64,000 nucleotides of DNA from Hymenobacter sp. APR13 (GCF_000737515.1 NZ_CP006588.1:1-64000), one strand, 5' to 3'; positions 7,986 through 16,740 are shown, counted from the first letter of the stretch. The notes: generated by a model not told the origin, from the sequence alone. Program-made: numbers and translations.

Positions 7986-8987
7986 TTGATCCCGATTGTT
8001 GACAAAACGGTTGCCCAGCACAATGCACTCATCAACGCAAGGTTCAGTTTTGTACCTCTGGAAATGCGACTCTTCATCTCTTTACTCACGCGTATCGAGC
8101 CCGGGGATGAGCAGTTTCGGGAGCATTTCGTACCGATGGCCGAGATTATCCACGAGCGCACGGGGGGATCTGCGTATGATGAGGTAAAGCAAATGTGCAA
8201 TAACATTACCTCCCGACGGCTTTATATCGAGAAGCTAATCGACACGCAGCAGGGTACTCGGAAGCGGAGCAAAAAGCCTGACTTCGAATTCATCCCCTTA
8301 ATGGCGAAGGCCGCTTACGAGAGCGATAGGGGAGGGGTGGTTGCCTCGTTTAACCCCCTGATTATGCCTTATCTACTGCAGTTGCGGGAGAGTGGCAACT
8401 TCACCCTCGCGCAACTGGAGCAGCTTAATAAGCTGAAGAGCTTTTACTCCTACCGCATTTACTGGCTGCTGAAAGAGTATGCCACCTTCAAGGAACGTAC
8501 CATCACAATTGCCCAACTCCGTTTCTTACTAGATCTACAGGAAGGCGAGTACCCACGCTTCAACAATCTACGCACCCGCATTTTGGACAAGGCCCAGACC
8601 GAGATGCAACAGACGGATATGCCGTTCACGTACGAGCTGCAGAAACAAGGCAAAGTTGTGTCGGAGGTGAAATTTCTGCTAGCTGCTCCTCATAACGGAG
8701 AAGTCATGCCTACAAAATCGCCCTTGGTCGAAGTGCCCGCTTGGGCTCGGACTTTAGCAGAAATTGGCGTCGGGGAAAGAAGCCTGGCAGTAGTCCACCG
8801 ACAACTGGAAGCCGGCGAGTATGAAGTAGACTACATTGCCTACGTAATACGCATCGTAACCAACCAGTTCCGTAAGGGCAAGATCAAGAAGCCCGCAGGC
8901 GCTATCTACAAGGCCTTGATAGAGAAATACCTGTTGGTGGATTATCAGCAAGCGAAAGCTGCCGCTGGAACGAAAAAAAGGCATTGA
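7968..8987 (+). CDS. Rep_3 family replication initiator
   Basis: A 339-residue initiator of the RepB/pi-like winged-helix superfamily. NALINARFSFVPLEMRLF marks the first winged helix, and LEQLNKLKSFYSYRIYWLL followed by ITIAQLRFLLDLQEGEY the second. It binds the upstream iterons to open the origin. The start at 7968 lies inside the last iteron, so Rep bound there would block its own transcription. A second iteron copy sits inside the gene at 8708, so MPTKSPL occurs at residue 1 and again at residue 247. If the true start were downstream the N-terminal repeat would be untranslated, but no good alternative ATG precedes the conserved region. Confidence 0.9.
   Translation: MPTKSPLIPIVDKTVAQHNALINARFSFVPLEMRLFISLLTRIEPGDEQFREHFVPMAEIIHERTGGSAYDEVKQMCNNITSRRLYIEKLIDTQQGTRKRSKKPDFEFIPLMAKAAYESDRGGVVASFNPLIMPYLLQLRESGNFTLAQLEQLNKLKSFYSYRIYWLLKEYATFKERTITIAQLRFLLDLQEGEYPRFNNLRTRILDKAQTEMQQTDMPFTYELQKQGKVVSEVKFLLAAPHNGEVMPTKSPLVEVPAWARTLAEIGVGERSLAVVHRQLEAGEYEVDYIAYVIRIVTNQFRKGKIKKPAGAIYKALIEKYLLVDYQQAKAAAGTKKRH
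8708..8723 (+). repeat. Iteron copy inside the rep coding sequence
   Basis: An exact copy of the iteron core, identical to the one at the rep start for ATGCCTACAAAATCGCCCTT (8706-8725 and 7968-7987), lies in the linker before the C-terminal part of Rep. It encodes the same peptide as the N-terminus. Confidence 0.8.
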
Positions 8988-9193
8988 CTCAAGCGCCTTC
9001 CGCTGCCGCTGCAGTAACCTACCGTCTAAGTGAGGTGCGAAAAATATATGATAACCCTGGGCCTTACGCCCAACGGCAGAAGCAAGCCGATACTTTCGAG
9101 CAACATCTGCAGCAAGTATATCTACGTGACGGCTTCACAATAGAAGATCGAGATGGAGAACAGTGGCTGGTCAAATATGACGAGAAACGGTAA
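8984..9193 (+). CDS. Small hypothetical protein downstream of rep
   Basis: A 69-residue frame whose TTG start (8984-8986) overlaps the rep stop, suggesting coupling. The sequence (VTYRLSEVRKIYDNPGPYAQRQKQ, then FTIEDRDGEQWLVKYDEKR) looks like a real soluble protein with a helix followed by beta strands. I do not recognise it. The start is uncertain because there is no ATG. Confidence 0.5.
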   Translation: MTQAPSAAAAVTYRLSEVRKIYDNPGPYAQRQKQADTFEQHLQQVYLRDGFTIEDRDGEQWLVKYDEKR

Positions 9194-9395
9194 CGCATTC
9201 TAAAGTGCTACGTTAGCTTGCGCCCGTTAAAATCAAGTTATAGCCGGCTTAATGAATGGCCAGTACAGCATACTGTGATGGAAAGCTACCATCTGGCTGA
9301 CATGTTTATCTCTTTCCTCCCCAAGGAATGGCCGCTTAGTAGCCATTAGGGCAGAATATCATGCTTCCGAAGTGCCCTGCTTCCATTTACTTTAG
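9194..9395. other. Intergenic DNA, possible gene remnant
   Basis: Between the rep module and the ISAs1 element. One plus-strand frame ending with TAG at about 9346 reads MESYHLADMFISFLPKEWPL, which looks protein-like and may be the remnant of an older coding sequence cut by the IS. I cannot name it. Confidence 0.3.
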
Positions 9396-10638
9396 CAGGG
9401 CTTACGCATCAAATCTAAGGAGCAGTTGCACGGTCGTTTTGGCGGGCGCGGGTTAGTAGTTGGGTCAGGTAGTTATCGCTCCAGCCCGCATTCCGGCGGC
9501 GGGTCCGCAGACTGCCAGGCGGGTGCTTCCCCTGCTGCAGGAGATTAAACGCCAGCTTACGCAACACAGCAAAGTTGCGGGTAGCGACCCGGTCGCGACT
9601 GCGGGCCTCGTCCTCGCGGAAGACCACGTCCAGCACCCAATGCAGGCTGTTTTCAATCGCCCAATGGCGACGGATAGCCTGAATGAGCACTGCCGGGGCA
9701 TCTGCGCAGCTGGTCAGGTAGTAGCGCCACTCGGCGCGGGTGCCCGGCTGATGCTGCACCGACCGGATGGTTTCGACTACGATAATCGCTCGCAGGCCTG
9801 GCCAGGCGTGTAATCCGGCTAGTTCCTTGCCCAGCGGCAGCACCCAGGCCCGGCGCCGCACCCAGCGGCCGTGACGGCGGTCGAAGGCATCGTAATCGGC
9901 GGGATATGCTGCCCAGCTCTCGACACAACAGGCGTGGCAGTAGGCCTTGACGGCACGGTGGTAGCGGCCCTGGTTGCCCTTCAAGGCCAGGATATAATCC
10001 GCCTGCTGGGCCAGCAGTTGCCGGGCAATGGCCTGCTGGCAGCCAAGTGCGTCGAGTGTGACAATCGTATTGGTCAGGTGCAGGGTGCGGAGTAACACCG
10101 GAATAGCCGTCAGCTCCTGCCCTTTGCCCGTCACGGCTACCTGCCCCAGGCTCAAGCCCTGCTCGGTGGCAAACGCGCTGACGACGTGTAGCGGGCCCTG
10201 GGCCCGCCCGCGGTCGAACGAGCGCCGCAGGGTCTTGCCATCGACCGCGACTACCTCGCGCGGTAAGGGCGGGGCGACGGTGGCCATCCACTGGCGGAAA
10301 CACTGCTCCACCTGCTGCGGGTCAAGCAGCGAGAACACCCGCCGGAAGGTGTCGTGGGAGGGAATGCCGCCGGGCAAGTCTAGAAACGTCGCCAGCCACG
10401 ACTGCTTCAACTGGCCGTAGTACGCGATGTCTACCCACGTCTCCGCGCCGGCCACCACGGCGCAGACGGCAATAACCAGCATATCAAGCAAGCGGTGCCG
10501 GGTGCGGCCTGCGCAACGCGGGTCTGGAAGCGTGGCAAAGGAAGCAAGAAGTTGATTGAGCATGAAGAACTTAACGATGTCTAACGAGACAAAGGTCAGC
10601 CCTCACTACAGCGTCTTGATTTTGATGCGTAAGCCCTG
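9396..10638 (-). mobile_element. Complete ISAs1-family insertion sequence
   Basis: The ends are inverted repeats beginning CAGGGCTTACGCATCAAA at 9396 and, on the other strand, at 10638, enclosing one transposase gene; total length 1243 bp. The right end lies inside an IS3 OrfB gene. The flanks (TTTACTTTAG at left, AGGTATTCCT at right) do not form a target duplication, so a deletion or recombination followed insertion. Confidence 0.85.
9415..10563 (-). CDS. ISAs1-family transposase
   Basis: A 382-residue DDE transposase. The N-terminal region (FATLPDPRCAGRTRHRLLDML) and the conserved VVAVDGKTLRRSFDRG, YILALKGNQ and RRHWAIENSLHWVLDVVFREDE blocks are those of ISAs1/H-repeat transposases; the last contains the catalytic Glu. 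The frame is intact from MLNQLLASF to the stop, which lies inside the left end, so the element may be active. It lies in an insertion-rich junction between the replication module and the metal genes. Confidence 0.92.
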   Translation of the reverse strand: MLNQLLASFATLPDPRCAGRTRHRLLDMLVIAVCAVVAGAETWVDIAYYGQLKQSWLATFLDLPGGIPSHDTFRRVFSLLDPQQVEQCFRQWMATVAPPLPREVVAVDGKTLRRSFDRGRAQGPLHVVSAFATEQGLSLGQVAVTGKGQELTAIPVLLRTLHLTNTIVTLDALGCQQAIARQLLAQQADYILALKGNQGRYHRAVKAYCHACCVESWAAYPADYDAFDRRHGRWVRRRAWVLPLGKELAGLHAWPGLRAIIVVETIRSVQHQPGTRAEWRYYLTSCADAPAVLIQAIRRHWAIENSLHWVLDVVFREDEARSRDRVATRNFAVLRKLAFNLLQQGKHPPGSLRTRRRNAGWSDNYLTQLLTRARQNDRATAP

Positions 10639-11206
10639 AGGTATTCCTGACTACAGTACTGGATGCCGCGGTCACTGTGGTGAATCAAATTCCGTCCTAC
10701 CCGTTTGCTGATCTGCCGTAGGGCCATCTGCAAGGCGCGACACGCATGTACCGTGGCCAGCGTCTCGGCCACAGCAAAGCCCATGATGCGGCGCGAATAG
10801 GCATCGGTCAGCAGCGAGATGTACAGGCAGCCGGCCTGGGTGAACCAATAGGTGATATCGGCTACCCAGACTTGATTAGGCCGCAGCGGGGTCAGCTCCC
10901 GGATCAGGTTTGGGTACTTGCGGAAGCGATGGCGGGAAAAGGTTGTCAACGCCTTACGGCGGCGCTTTCTAATCAGCAAGTTATGCGCTGCCAGCAGCGA
11001 GAACAGCGCATCCCGGCCCATTTTAATCCCTTGCTGGCGTAAGTTCTGCTCCAGCAGATGGTAGAGCTTACGGCCCCCCATACGGCCGTGCTCCTGGCGC
11101 AGCTGCGCGACCTGCTCCAACACATAGTGCTCGCGCTCTTCGCTGCTCCACTGCCGCGTGTGGTGCTGGTAATACGCCTGCCGGCTAAACCCAAGTACGC
11201 CACTGA
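10639..11206 (-). pseudogene. IS3-family transposase OrfB remnant
   Basis: Minus-strand remnant of the DDE subunit of an IS3 element. GFSRQAYYQH, the HTH-like region, PNQVWVADITYW (first Asp), LTDAYSRRIMGF (second Asp) and IHHSDRGIQYCSQEYL are visible. The 3' part with the catalytic Glu is missing because the ISAs1 end begins right after SQEYLR. The 5' side stops at the inverted repeat at 11207, so OrfA and the start are also missing. The apparent frame 10596-11282 gains a few spurious residues from both neighbours. Confidence 0.85.
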
Positions 11207-11481
11207 TGGGTGTTGTTAAACAAACAGGGGAAAACCTCCGACTCGGATGCCAATTAGCTTGACTGCTAGTGATAAGGTTCAAATGCGCCGTAAGAGTAGC
11301 GAGGGATGATAGGATTACACGCTCCTTAACCCAATCGGAAAAGACGAGCGAAAACGAACATTAACACTATCGTTTTGGTCACATACTGGGTAACACACTG
11401 TCAAACAGAATACTAATCATGAAAACCAGATAGCTGTGCGCCTGGGTCGGAGGTTTTCCCCTATTTGTTTAACAACACCCA
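11207..11481. mobile_element. MITE-like element with 35-bp terminal inverted repeats
   Basis: A 35-bp sequence at 11207-11241, starting TGGGTGTTGTTAAACAAAC, is repeated in inverse orientation at 11447-11481 with one mismatch. The enclosed 205 bp has no good reading frame. Homology to each neighbour stops exactly at these ends: IS3 OrfB on the left, ATPase gene on the right. This fits a non-autonomous element or an IS reduced to its ends. No target duplication is visible (CTGA at left, GCAG at right). A simple inverted duplication is the alternative. Confidence 0.55.
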
Positions 11482-13660
11482 GCAGTACAAAAACGACGAG
11501 GACCTGTTCGAGGTCATCAAGCAGCGCGGCACCATCGGCATGGTGCTCTCCGCCATCGACCTGCTGGTGGACCCGCTCAACCTGTTCGGCCTGCCGGCGC
11601 AAACCCGGGGCTATTTCAGCCTGACCGTGGCCCTGGTGGTGCTCTTCTGGGTGGGCTACCCCATCCTGCGCAAGACGCTCATGGCCCTGAGCCAGCGGGT
11701 CATCAACGCCAACGTGCTGCTCTCGGCTGGGGCCTGGGGCTCGTTCATCATCGGCAGCCTCTCGCTGACGGATGCGCGCTGGCCCAACTTCCTGCCCGTG
11801 GCCGCCTGGCTGATGTCGCTGCACCTGTTCTTCGCCTATTTCAAGCTCGACACCCGCAAAAAGGCCTCCGAGGCCGTGCGCAAGCTGCTGAGCCTACAGC
11901 CGCCGCGGGCCCGGGTGCTGCGCGGCGACCAGGCCGTGGAAGTGCTCACCAGCGACGTGGCCGTGGGCGAACTCGTGGAGGTGCGCCCCGGCGAGCGGCT
12001 GCCGTTGGACGGCGAAGTCGTGTCGGGCCAGGCCAGCGTGGACGAGTCAAGCTTTACCGGTGAGTCGGTGCCGGCCACCAAGGAAGCGGGGTCCAAAGTC
12101 ATCGGCGGCACCCTGAACCTGGATGGGGCGCTGCAGGTGCGCGTGACCAAGGTGGGGCTGGATTCCTTCCTCAACCAGGTCGTGCGGCTCATGAGCCAGA
12201 TTGCCGAGCGCAAACCCCCGGTGGAGCTGCTGGCCGACAAGCTCATGAACTACTACGGTCCGGTGGTCTTTATCGTGGCGGGCCTGGCCTTCGCGGCCTG
12301 GGCGCTGCTAACCGGCGACTACAACAAGGCGACGCTGGCCCTGGTCACGACCATCATCATGGGCTACCCCTGCGCCCTGGGCATCACCACGCCCATGCTC
12401 GCGGCCATTGCCGGCGGCAAGGGCATTTCCATCGGCCTGCTGGTGAAAGCCAGCGAGGTGTTCTACGGCCTTTCCATTGTCGATACGCTGGTGTTCGACA
12501 AAACCGGCACGCTCACCTACGGCCGGCCCACGGTCACCGACGTGGAAGTGATTAAGGGCGAGCGCCTGGACGCGCTGGCGCTGCTAGCCGCCGTGGAACG
12601 GCAGAGCGAGCACCCGTTGGGGCAGGCCATCGGCTTCTTTGCCAAGAAAGAAGGCGCGGTGGAGCTGGCCACCGAGCAGTTCCGCGCCACGCCGGGCAAG
12701 GGCGTTTCGGCCCTGGTCAGCGGCACGGAAGTACTGGCCGGCAAGCCCGGCTTTATTCAGGAGCGCGGCGTAATGTTTAGCGCCGCCGTGCAAAGCCGCA
12801 TCGCGGCGCTGGACGCGGCGGGCAAAACGGTGGTGGTGCTGGCCCGGGCCGGCGAAGTGCTGGCCCTGGTGGCGCTGCAGGACACGCCCCGCCGGGGCGC
12901 CGAGCACGTCATGGCCCGCCTGGCCCAGAAGAACATCCGCACCGTCATGCTCACCGGCGACGCCACCGGCGCGGCGCAGGCCATCGGCCGGGCGCTGGGC
13001 ATCGACGAGATTCACGCCCAATTGCTGCCGGCTGATAAAGTGGCCATCATCGAAAAGCTGCAGGGGCAGGGCCGCAAAGTGGCCATGGTGGGCGACGGCA
13101 TCAACGACGCCCCCGCCCTGGCGCAGGCCGAGGTGGGCATTGCCATCGGGGCGGGCACCGACGTGGCCATCGAGTCGGCCGGCGTCATCCTCATCGGCGA
13201 CCGGCTGGACGACGTGGTCAACGCCCTCGTGCTGGGCAAGGCCAGTTACCGGACCATGACCGGCAACGTGCTCGTGGCCGTGCTCTTCAACGTGGTGGGC
13301 ATGAGCCTGGCGGCGCTGGGCTACATTACCCCCGTGCTGGCCATTGCGGTGATGATAGTCAGCATCTTCACTATCCTGCTCAACACGCTGCGCATCCGCA
13401 CCATTAAGCTGGACCGAGGCCAGGAAACTCCCCCCGAGGCCAGCACGCTGGCCCAAGTGGAATTCAGCGTGCCCAACATGGTCTGCGAGGGCTGCGCGGG
13501 GGCCATCAGTGCCAAGCTCACCAAGCTGCCCGGTGTGCAGGAAGTGAAACCGAAGGTGGCGCAGAAGCAGGTGTACGTGCAGTACCAGCCTGGGCAAGTC
13601 AAGCAGCAGCAGCTGGTGGAAGCGCTGGCCGAATCCGGCTTTACCGCCGTGGAAGTATGA
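11465..13660 (+). CDS. Heavy-metal P1B-type ATPase with YPC motif, N-terminally truncated
   Basis: An inner-membrane metal-exporting ATPase. The actuator TGES (198-201), phosphorylation DKTGT (Asp 345), SEHP and GDGINDAP motifs are intact. The membrane metal site reads YPC (301-303) instead of CPC, and the only metal-binding HMA domain is at the C-terminus (CEGC, 674-677). The frame has no ATG. It opens with a TTG at 11465 inside the inverted repeat of the MITE-like element, and any N-terminal region before QQYKNDEDLFEV is lost. At 731 residues most of the core is present, so it may still work if translated. The MFS gene overlaps its stop by 4 bp. The substrate is not predictable: the YPC site does not fit the standard Cu or Zn classes. 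Confidence 0.8.
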   Translation: MFNNTQQYKNDEDLFEVIKQRGTIGMVLSAIDLLVDPLNLFGLPAQTRGYFSLTVALVVLFWVGYPILRKTLMALSQRVINANVLLSAGAWGSFIIGSLSLTDARWPNFLPVAAWLMSLHLFFAYFKLDTRKKASEAVRKLLSLQPPRARVLRGDQAVEVLTSDVAVGELVEVRPGERLPLDGEVVSGQASVDESSFTGESVPATKEAGSKVIGGTLNLDGALQVRVTKVGLDSFLNQVVRLMSQIAERKPPVELLADKLMNYYGPVVFIVAGLAFAAWALLTGDYNKATLALVTTIIMGYPCALGITTPMLAAIAGGKGISIGLLVKASEVFYGLSIVDTLVFDKTGTLTYGRPTVTDVEVIKGERLDALALLAAVERQSEHPLGQAIGFFAKKEGAVELATEQFRATPGKGVSALVSGTEVLAGKPGFIQERGVMFSAAVQSRIAALDAAGKTVVVLARAGEVLALVALQDTPRRGAEHVMARLAQKNIRTVMLTGDATGAAQAIGRALGIDEIHAQLLPADKVAIIEKLQGQGRKVAMVGDGINDAPALAQAEVGIAIGAGTDVAIESAGVILIGDRLDDVVNALVLGKASYRTMTGNVLVAVLFNVVGMSLAALGYITPVLAIAVMIVSIFTILLNTLRIRTIKLDRGQETPPEASTLAQVEFSVPNMVCEGCAGAISAKLTKLPGVQEVKPKVAQKQVYVQYQPGQVKQQQLVEALAESGFTAVEV

Positions 13661-14892
13661 GGACTCCAGGAGTACAGGATACCCCTGCCACCAATGCCGC
13701 AACAGGGGCTTCGTCGCCGCGGTTGCTGTGGGCTTTGGCGGCGGCCACCTTCGTGGTCTTTTTTCAGGCCTACATGGTGGCGCCCCTGATTCCGCGCCTG
13801 GCCACGCTCTTTGGGGTGGAAGCGCAGGCGGTGGGGCTGGCGGTGCCCGCTTACCTGATTCCTTACGGCGTGGCTACGCTGTTTTACGGCCTGCTGGCCG
13901 ACCGGCTGGGGCCGCCGCGCATCCTGCTCGGCAGTTTGCTGGCTTTCGTGGGGCTCACGGCGTTGACGGCCACGGCTTCCTCGTCTGGTGCCTTGGTGGG
14001 CTGGCGGCTGGTCACCGGCCTGGGCGCAAGCGGCGTGGTGCCCATGGCGCTGGTGCTCGTGAGCAAGCGCTTTGCCTACGGCGAGCGCGGCCGGGCGCTG
14101 GGCTGGCTGTTTGGGGCCATGGCTGGCGGCAGCGCGTTTGGTTCTACGCTGGGCGTGCTGCTGGAACCTTACGTGGGCTGGCGGGCCCTGTTTCTGGGCG
14201 TGGCCGCCGCGGGCCTGCTCGTCTGGTTCGTTGTTCGGCGGAGCCTGGTGCCTCCGACCACCCCGGCTCCGCCGCCCGCCGCGCCGTCCCCCTGGCGGAC
14301 CGTGGTGGCGGGCTACGGGCAGCTGCTGGGCAGCGGGCGCGGGGCACGTACCTACGTCTACGTACTGTTGAACAGCATTTTCCACGGCGGCGTGTTTACC
14401 TGGTTAGCGCTGTATTTCCAGCAACGCTTTGGGCTGGGTGAAATCGGCATCGGGCTGGCGCTGGTGGGCTACGGCCTGCCGGGCTTTCTGCTGGGGCCGT
14501 TCATCGGGCGGCTGGCCGACCGCTGGGGCCGGCGCTGGCTGATTCCGGCCGGGCTGGCCATCAGTGCCCTGGCCACGCTGCTGCTGCGGGCCGACCTGCC
14601 GCTGGCAGTTGCCGTGCTGGCCGTGACGGTGCTTTCGCTGGGCTACGATTTGACGCAGCCGCTGCTGGCCGCCATTGTCACGGACGTGGGCAAGGAGCGG
14701 CCCGGGCAGGCCATGGGCCTGAACGTGTTCGCCCTGTTCGTGGGCTTCGGCATGGGCAGCTGGCTGTTCGGCGAAGCCCTGCGCACGGGCTTGCCCGCCG
14801 CGCTTCTGTATTTCACCGTTTTCGAAGCGGGACTGGCCCTGGCGGCGGTCCGCTTGTTCCGCACTGAAACCCGGGCGCCGGCACCGGCTTGA
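13657..14892 (+). CDS. MFS transporter
   Basis: A 411-residue major facilitator with about 12 hydrophobic segments. The loop 2-3 motif reads GLLADRLGPPRILL and the second half repeats it as GRLADRWGRRWLI; a long linker rich in P and A (PPTTPAPPPAAPSPW) separates the halves. It probably exports a small solute or metal complex by proton exchange. Coupling to the P-type ATPase (ATGA overlap) argues for a joint role in metal or metal-chelate export. The family resembles drug and nickel/cobalt exporters, and the substrate is unknown. Confidence 0.85.
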   Translation: MRTPGVQDTPATNAATGASSPRLLWALAAATFVVFFQAYMVAPLIPRLATLFGVEAQAVGLAVPAYLIPYGVATLFYGLLADRLGPPRILLGSLLAFVGLTALTATASSSGALVGWRLVTGLGASGVVPMALVLVSKRFAYGERGRALGWLFGAMAGGSAFGSTLGVLLEPYVGWRALFLGVAAAGLLVWFVVRRSLVPPTTPAPPPAAPSPWRTVVAGYGQLLGSGRGARTYVYVLLNSIFHGGVFTWLALYFQQRFGLGEIGIGLALVGYGLPGFLLGPFIGRLADRWGRRWLIPAGLAISALATLLLRADLPLAVAVLAVTVLSLGYDLTQPLLAAIVTDVGKERPGQAMGLNVFALFVGFGMGSWLFGEALRTGLPAALLYFTVFEAGLALAAVRLFRTETRAPAPA

Positions 14893-14943
14893 CCGAAGCT
14901 CCAACCAGTCTTCTCTAATTTACTACTTCCTCATTCCCTCCCC

Positions 14944-15309
14944 ATGTTCGCATTCAACGCCTCTAAATCCGTCCTGTTGGGCGCCCTGTTTACCCTGAGC
15001 CTAGCCACGTCCGCCTGCGGTCAGCAAACGCCTTCGCAGGCAGCGCCGGCGGCTAAAACACCCGCCCAGCTAGTGGGCTACACCACCGCCACGCTGCCCA
15101 TCGAAGGCATGTCCTGCGGCTCGTGCGTCTCCAACGTGAAGCAGACCCTCAAGGGCCTCGACGGCATCTCGACGGTGGCCGTGAGCCTGGAGCAGCGCAC
15201 GGCCACGGTGGCCTACGACCCCAAAAAGGTCAAGCCCGAGCAGATTCAGGCCGCCGTCAACGCCAAGGGCTACAAGGCCGGCGCGCTGACCACCGTCACC
15301 GGCAAATGA
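14944..15309 (+). CDS. HMA-domain lipoprotein
   Basis: A 121-residue envelope protein. It has a signal peptide with a lipobox ending SLATSAC, a short Ala/Pro linker and one HMA domain with MSCGSC as the metal-binding loop. The fold (LPIEGMSCGSCVSNVKQTLK) is like MerP and Atx1. It would hold or pass a thiophilic metal ion in the periplasm. The downstream CcdA-like gene overlaps it by 4 bp, so the lipoprotein and membrane protein probably act together, either carrying electrons or metal across the membrane. Confidence 0.85.
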   Translation: MFAFNASKSVLLGALFTLSLATSACGQQTPSQAAPAAKTPAQLVGYTTATLPIEGMSCGSCVSNVKQTLKGLDGISTVAVSLEQRTATVAYDPKKVKPEQIQAAVNAKGYKAGALTTVTGK

Positions 15310-16001
15310 GCTTAGAAGATTTCCTGCACGAGTCGGCCGCGTCGCTGGCCGGCGGCCTGGGCTTCTCCGCTCTGCTGGCCGTGGTGGCCGGCGTGGTGGC
15401 CTGCAGCGTGTGCCCGTGCTCGCTGCCCGTGGGCCTCGGGCTGGCGGGCCTGGTGAGCACGAACTCGGAAACGGCCAGCAAGCGCAGCGGGTTGCCCGTG
15501 GCGGTGGCCTTCTTCCTGGGCATCGTGGTGAGTTTGACGGTGCTCGGGGCCGTGGCCGGCCGGCTGGGCGTCATCCTGACCGAGTCCTTTGGGCGGTACT
15601 GGGCCCTGGCCATGGCGGGCATTTCGCTGCTGGCCGCGGTTGTGGCTTTCTACGGGCCCTACCTGAAACCCCACCAGCTGCAAACCCTGCGCAAACCGGG
15701 GCTAAGCGGCACGTTCGTGTACGGCTTCATCTTTAGCCTGGGCACCTCGGCCGCGCCGCTGCTGCTGCTGCTGGCCGTGGCGGCGGGGCAGGCCAGCGTG
15801 GGGCGGGGGCTGCTGCTGGCCCTGGCCTTTGGCATCGGCCGGGGCCTACCGTTTCTGCTGGCCGGCGTGTTTGCCAAGTCGCTGACGGCGCTGGCGCAGT
15901 CGACCCGCTGGCGGCGGGGCATCCAGCTGGTGAGCGGCATCGCCCTGCTGTTTGTGAGCGGCTACTACGTGCGGGTGTTCGTCAACTTGCTCGACAACTA
16001 A
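15306..16001 (+). CDS. CcdA/DsbD-like transmembrane protein
   Basis: A 231-residue membrane protein with about six segments. VACSVCPCSLPVGLGLAGLV carries the Cys/Pro motif of the DsbD/CcdA family, which moves reducing power across the membrane. The second half repeats a TSAAPLLLLLAV-type segment. The start at ATG 15306 overlaps the lipoprotein stop by 4 bp. In metal clusters such proteins are found with HMA proteins and may reduce periplasmic Cys or move a metal; which of the two applies here is unknown. Confidence 0.75.
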   Translation: MSLEDFLHESAASLAGGLGFSALLAVVAGVVACSVCPCSLPVGLGLAGLVSTNSETASKRSGLPVAVAFFLGIVVSLTVLGAVAGRLGVILTESFGRYWALAMAGISLLAAVVAFYGPYLKPHQLQTLRKPGLSGTFVYGFIFSLGTSAAPLLLLLAVAAGQASVGRGLLLALAFGIGRGLPFLLAGVFAKSLTALAQSTRWRRGIQLVSGIALLFVSGYYVRVFVNLLDN

Positions 16002-16148
16002 GCCAGCTGACTATTAAGATAGGGGCGGTGGGGAAGCGAAATCCTGCAACTCCCCTGCTTAATTCTGCACCATCTGCGCGCACGCCCCCGCCGGGCGCGC
16101 TGTTACTTACTTGAAACGGCCGCTGCTGGCTCCACCTTCTTCTCTCTT

Positions 16149-16355
16149 ATGAACACGCTTCAATTCAAAACCAACATCAACTGCGCCAACTGCGTCCGCG
16201 CGGTGACGCCGACCCTGAACGGGGAGCCCGCCATTGCTTCCTGGCAAGTGGACACGGAGAACCCCAACAAGGTGCTAACCGTGACCACCGACCTAAGCGA
16301 GGCGCAGGTCCTGGCGCTTGTGGCCGACGCCGGGTTCCAGGCCGAGAAAGCCTAA
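16149..16355 (+). CDS. Small HMA-domain metal-binding protein
   Basis: A 68-residue cytoplasmic HMA protein: MNTLQFKTNINCANCVRAV with CANC as the metal site, then a WQVDTENPNKVLTV strand and a C-terminal helix. It is a close paralogue of the protein at 49345-49554 (same LQFKTNINC start and VTPTLN segment). It probably acts as a metallochaperone for one of the ATPases. It is separated by about 150 bp from the CcdA-like gene. Confidence 0.8.
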   Translation: MNTLQFKTNINCANCVRAVTPTLNGEPAIASWQVDTENPNKVLTVTTDLSEAQVLALVADAGFQAEKA

Positions 16356-16464
16356 CCGACGCAACGCTTTTACTTAACGGCGCCCGGTCCGTTCTCCCGC
16401 TAACATCATCCGCTGGGCCGGGCTGTTGCGTTTTAACCACCCAGCCAGGAAAGGCAAAGCGTTG

Positions 16465-16638
16465 ATGTTCAGTGCTGCGGTGCTGCTCTCTGGCGGTGTC
16501 CTGTTCGGCTTTACCAGCCCGACCGCTGCCGACTGCCCCCTGAAAGGCACCCCCGAGTGCCCCTTGGTGAAAAACTGCCCGGACAAGGGCACGGCCTGCA
16601 CGTTGGCAGGTGTGCCCGCTTGCTGCACCAAAAAATAG
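16465..16638 (+). CDS. Small secreted Cys-rich protein
   Basis: A 57-residue product from ATG 16465 (MFSAAVLLSGGVLFGFTSPTAA), a signal peptide followed by a short mature part with seven Cys: CPLKGTPECPL, NCPDKG, CTLAG and a CC near the end. A TTG 39 bp upstream is the alternative start. The Cys spacing suggests metal binding in the envelope. I know no named family. It lies between the small HMA gene and the ars operator. Confidence 0.6.
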   Translation: MFSAAVLLSGGVLFGFTSPTAADCPLKGTPECPLVKNCPDKGTACTLAGVPACCTKK

Positions 16639-16740
16639 GTAGCTAGTCATTCGCTTGAAATAGGCTTGAGCCGTGTCGTCCATGCAGTTGCGCGGCGCCG
16701 GCTCAGGCTTTTTTTTGGCCTTGTGAAAAATATTTTCCTT

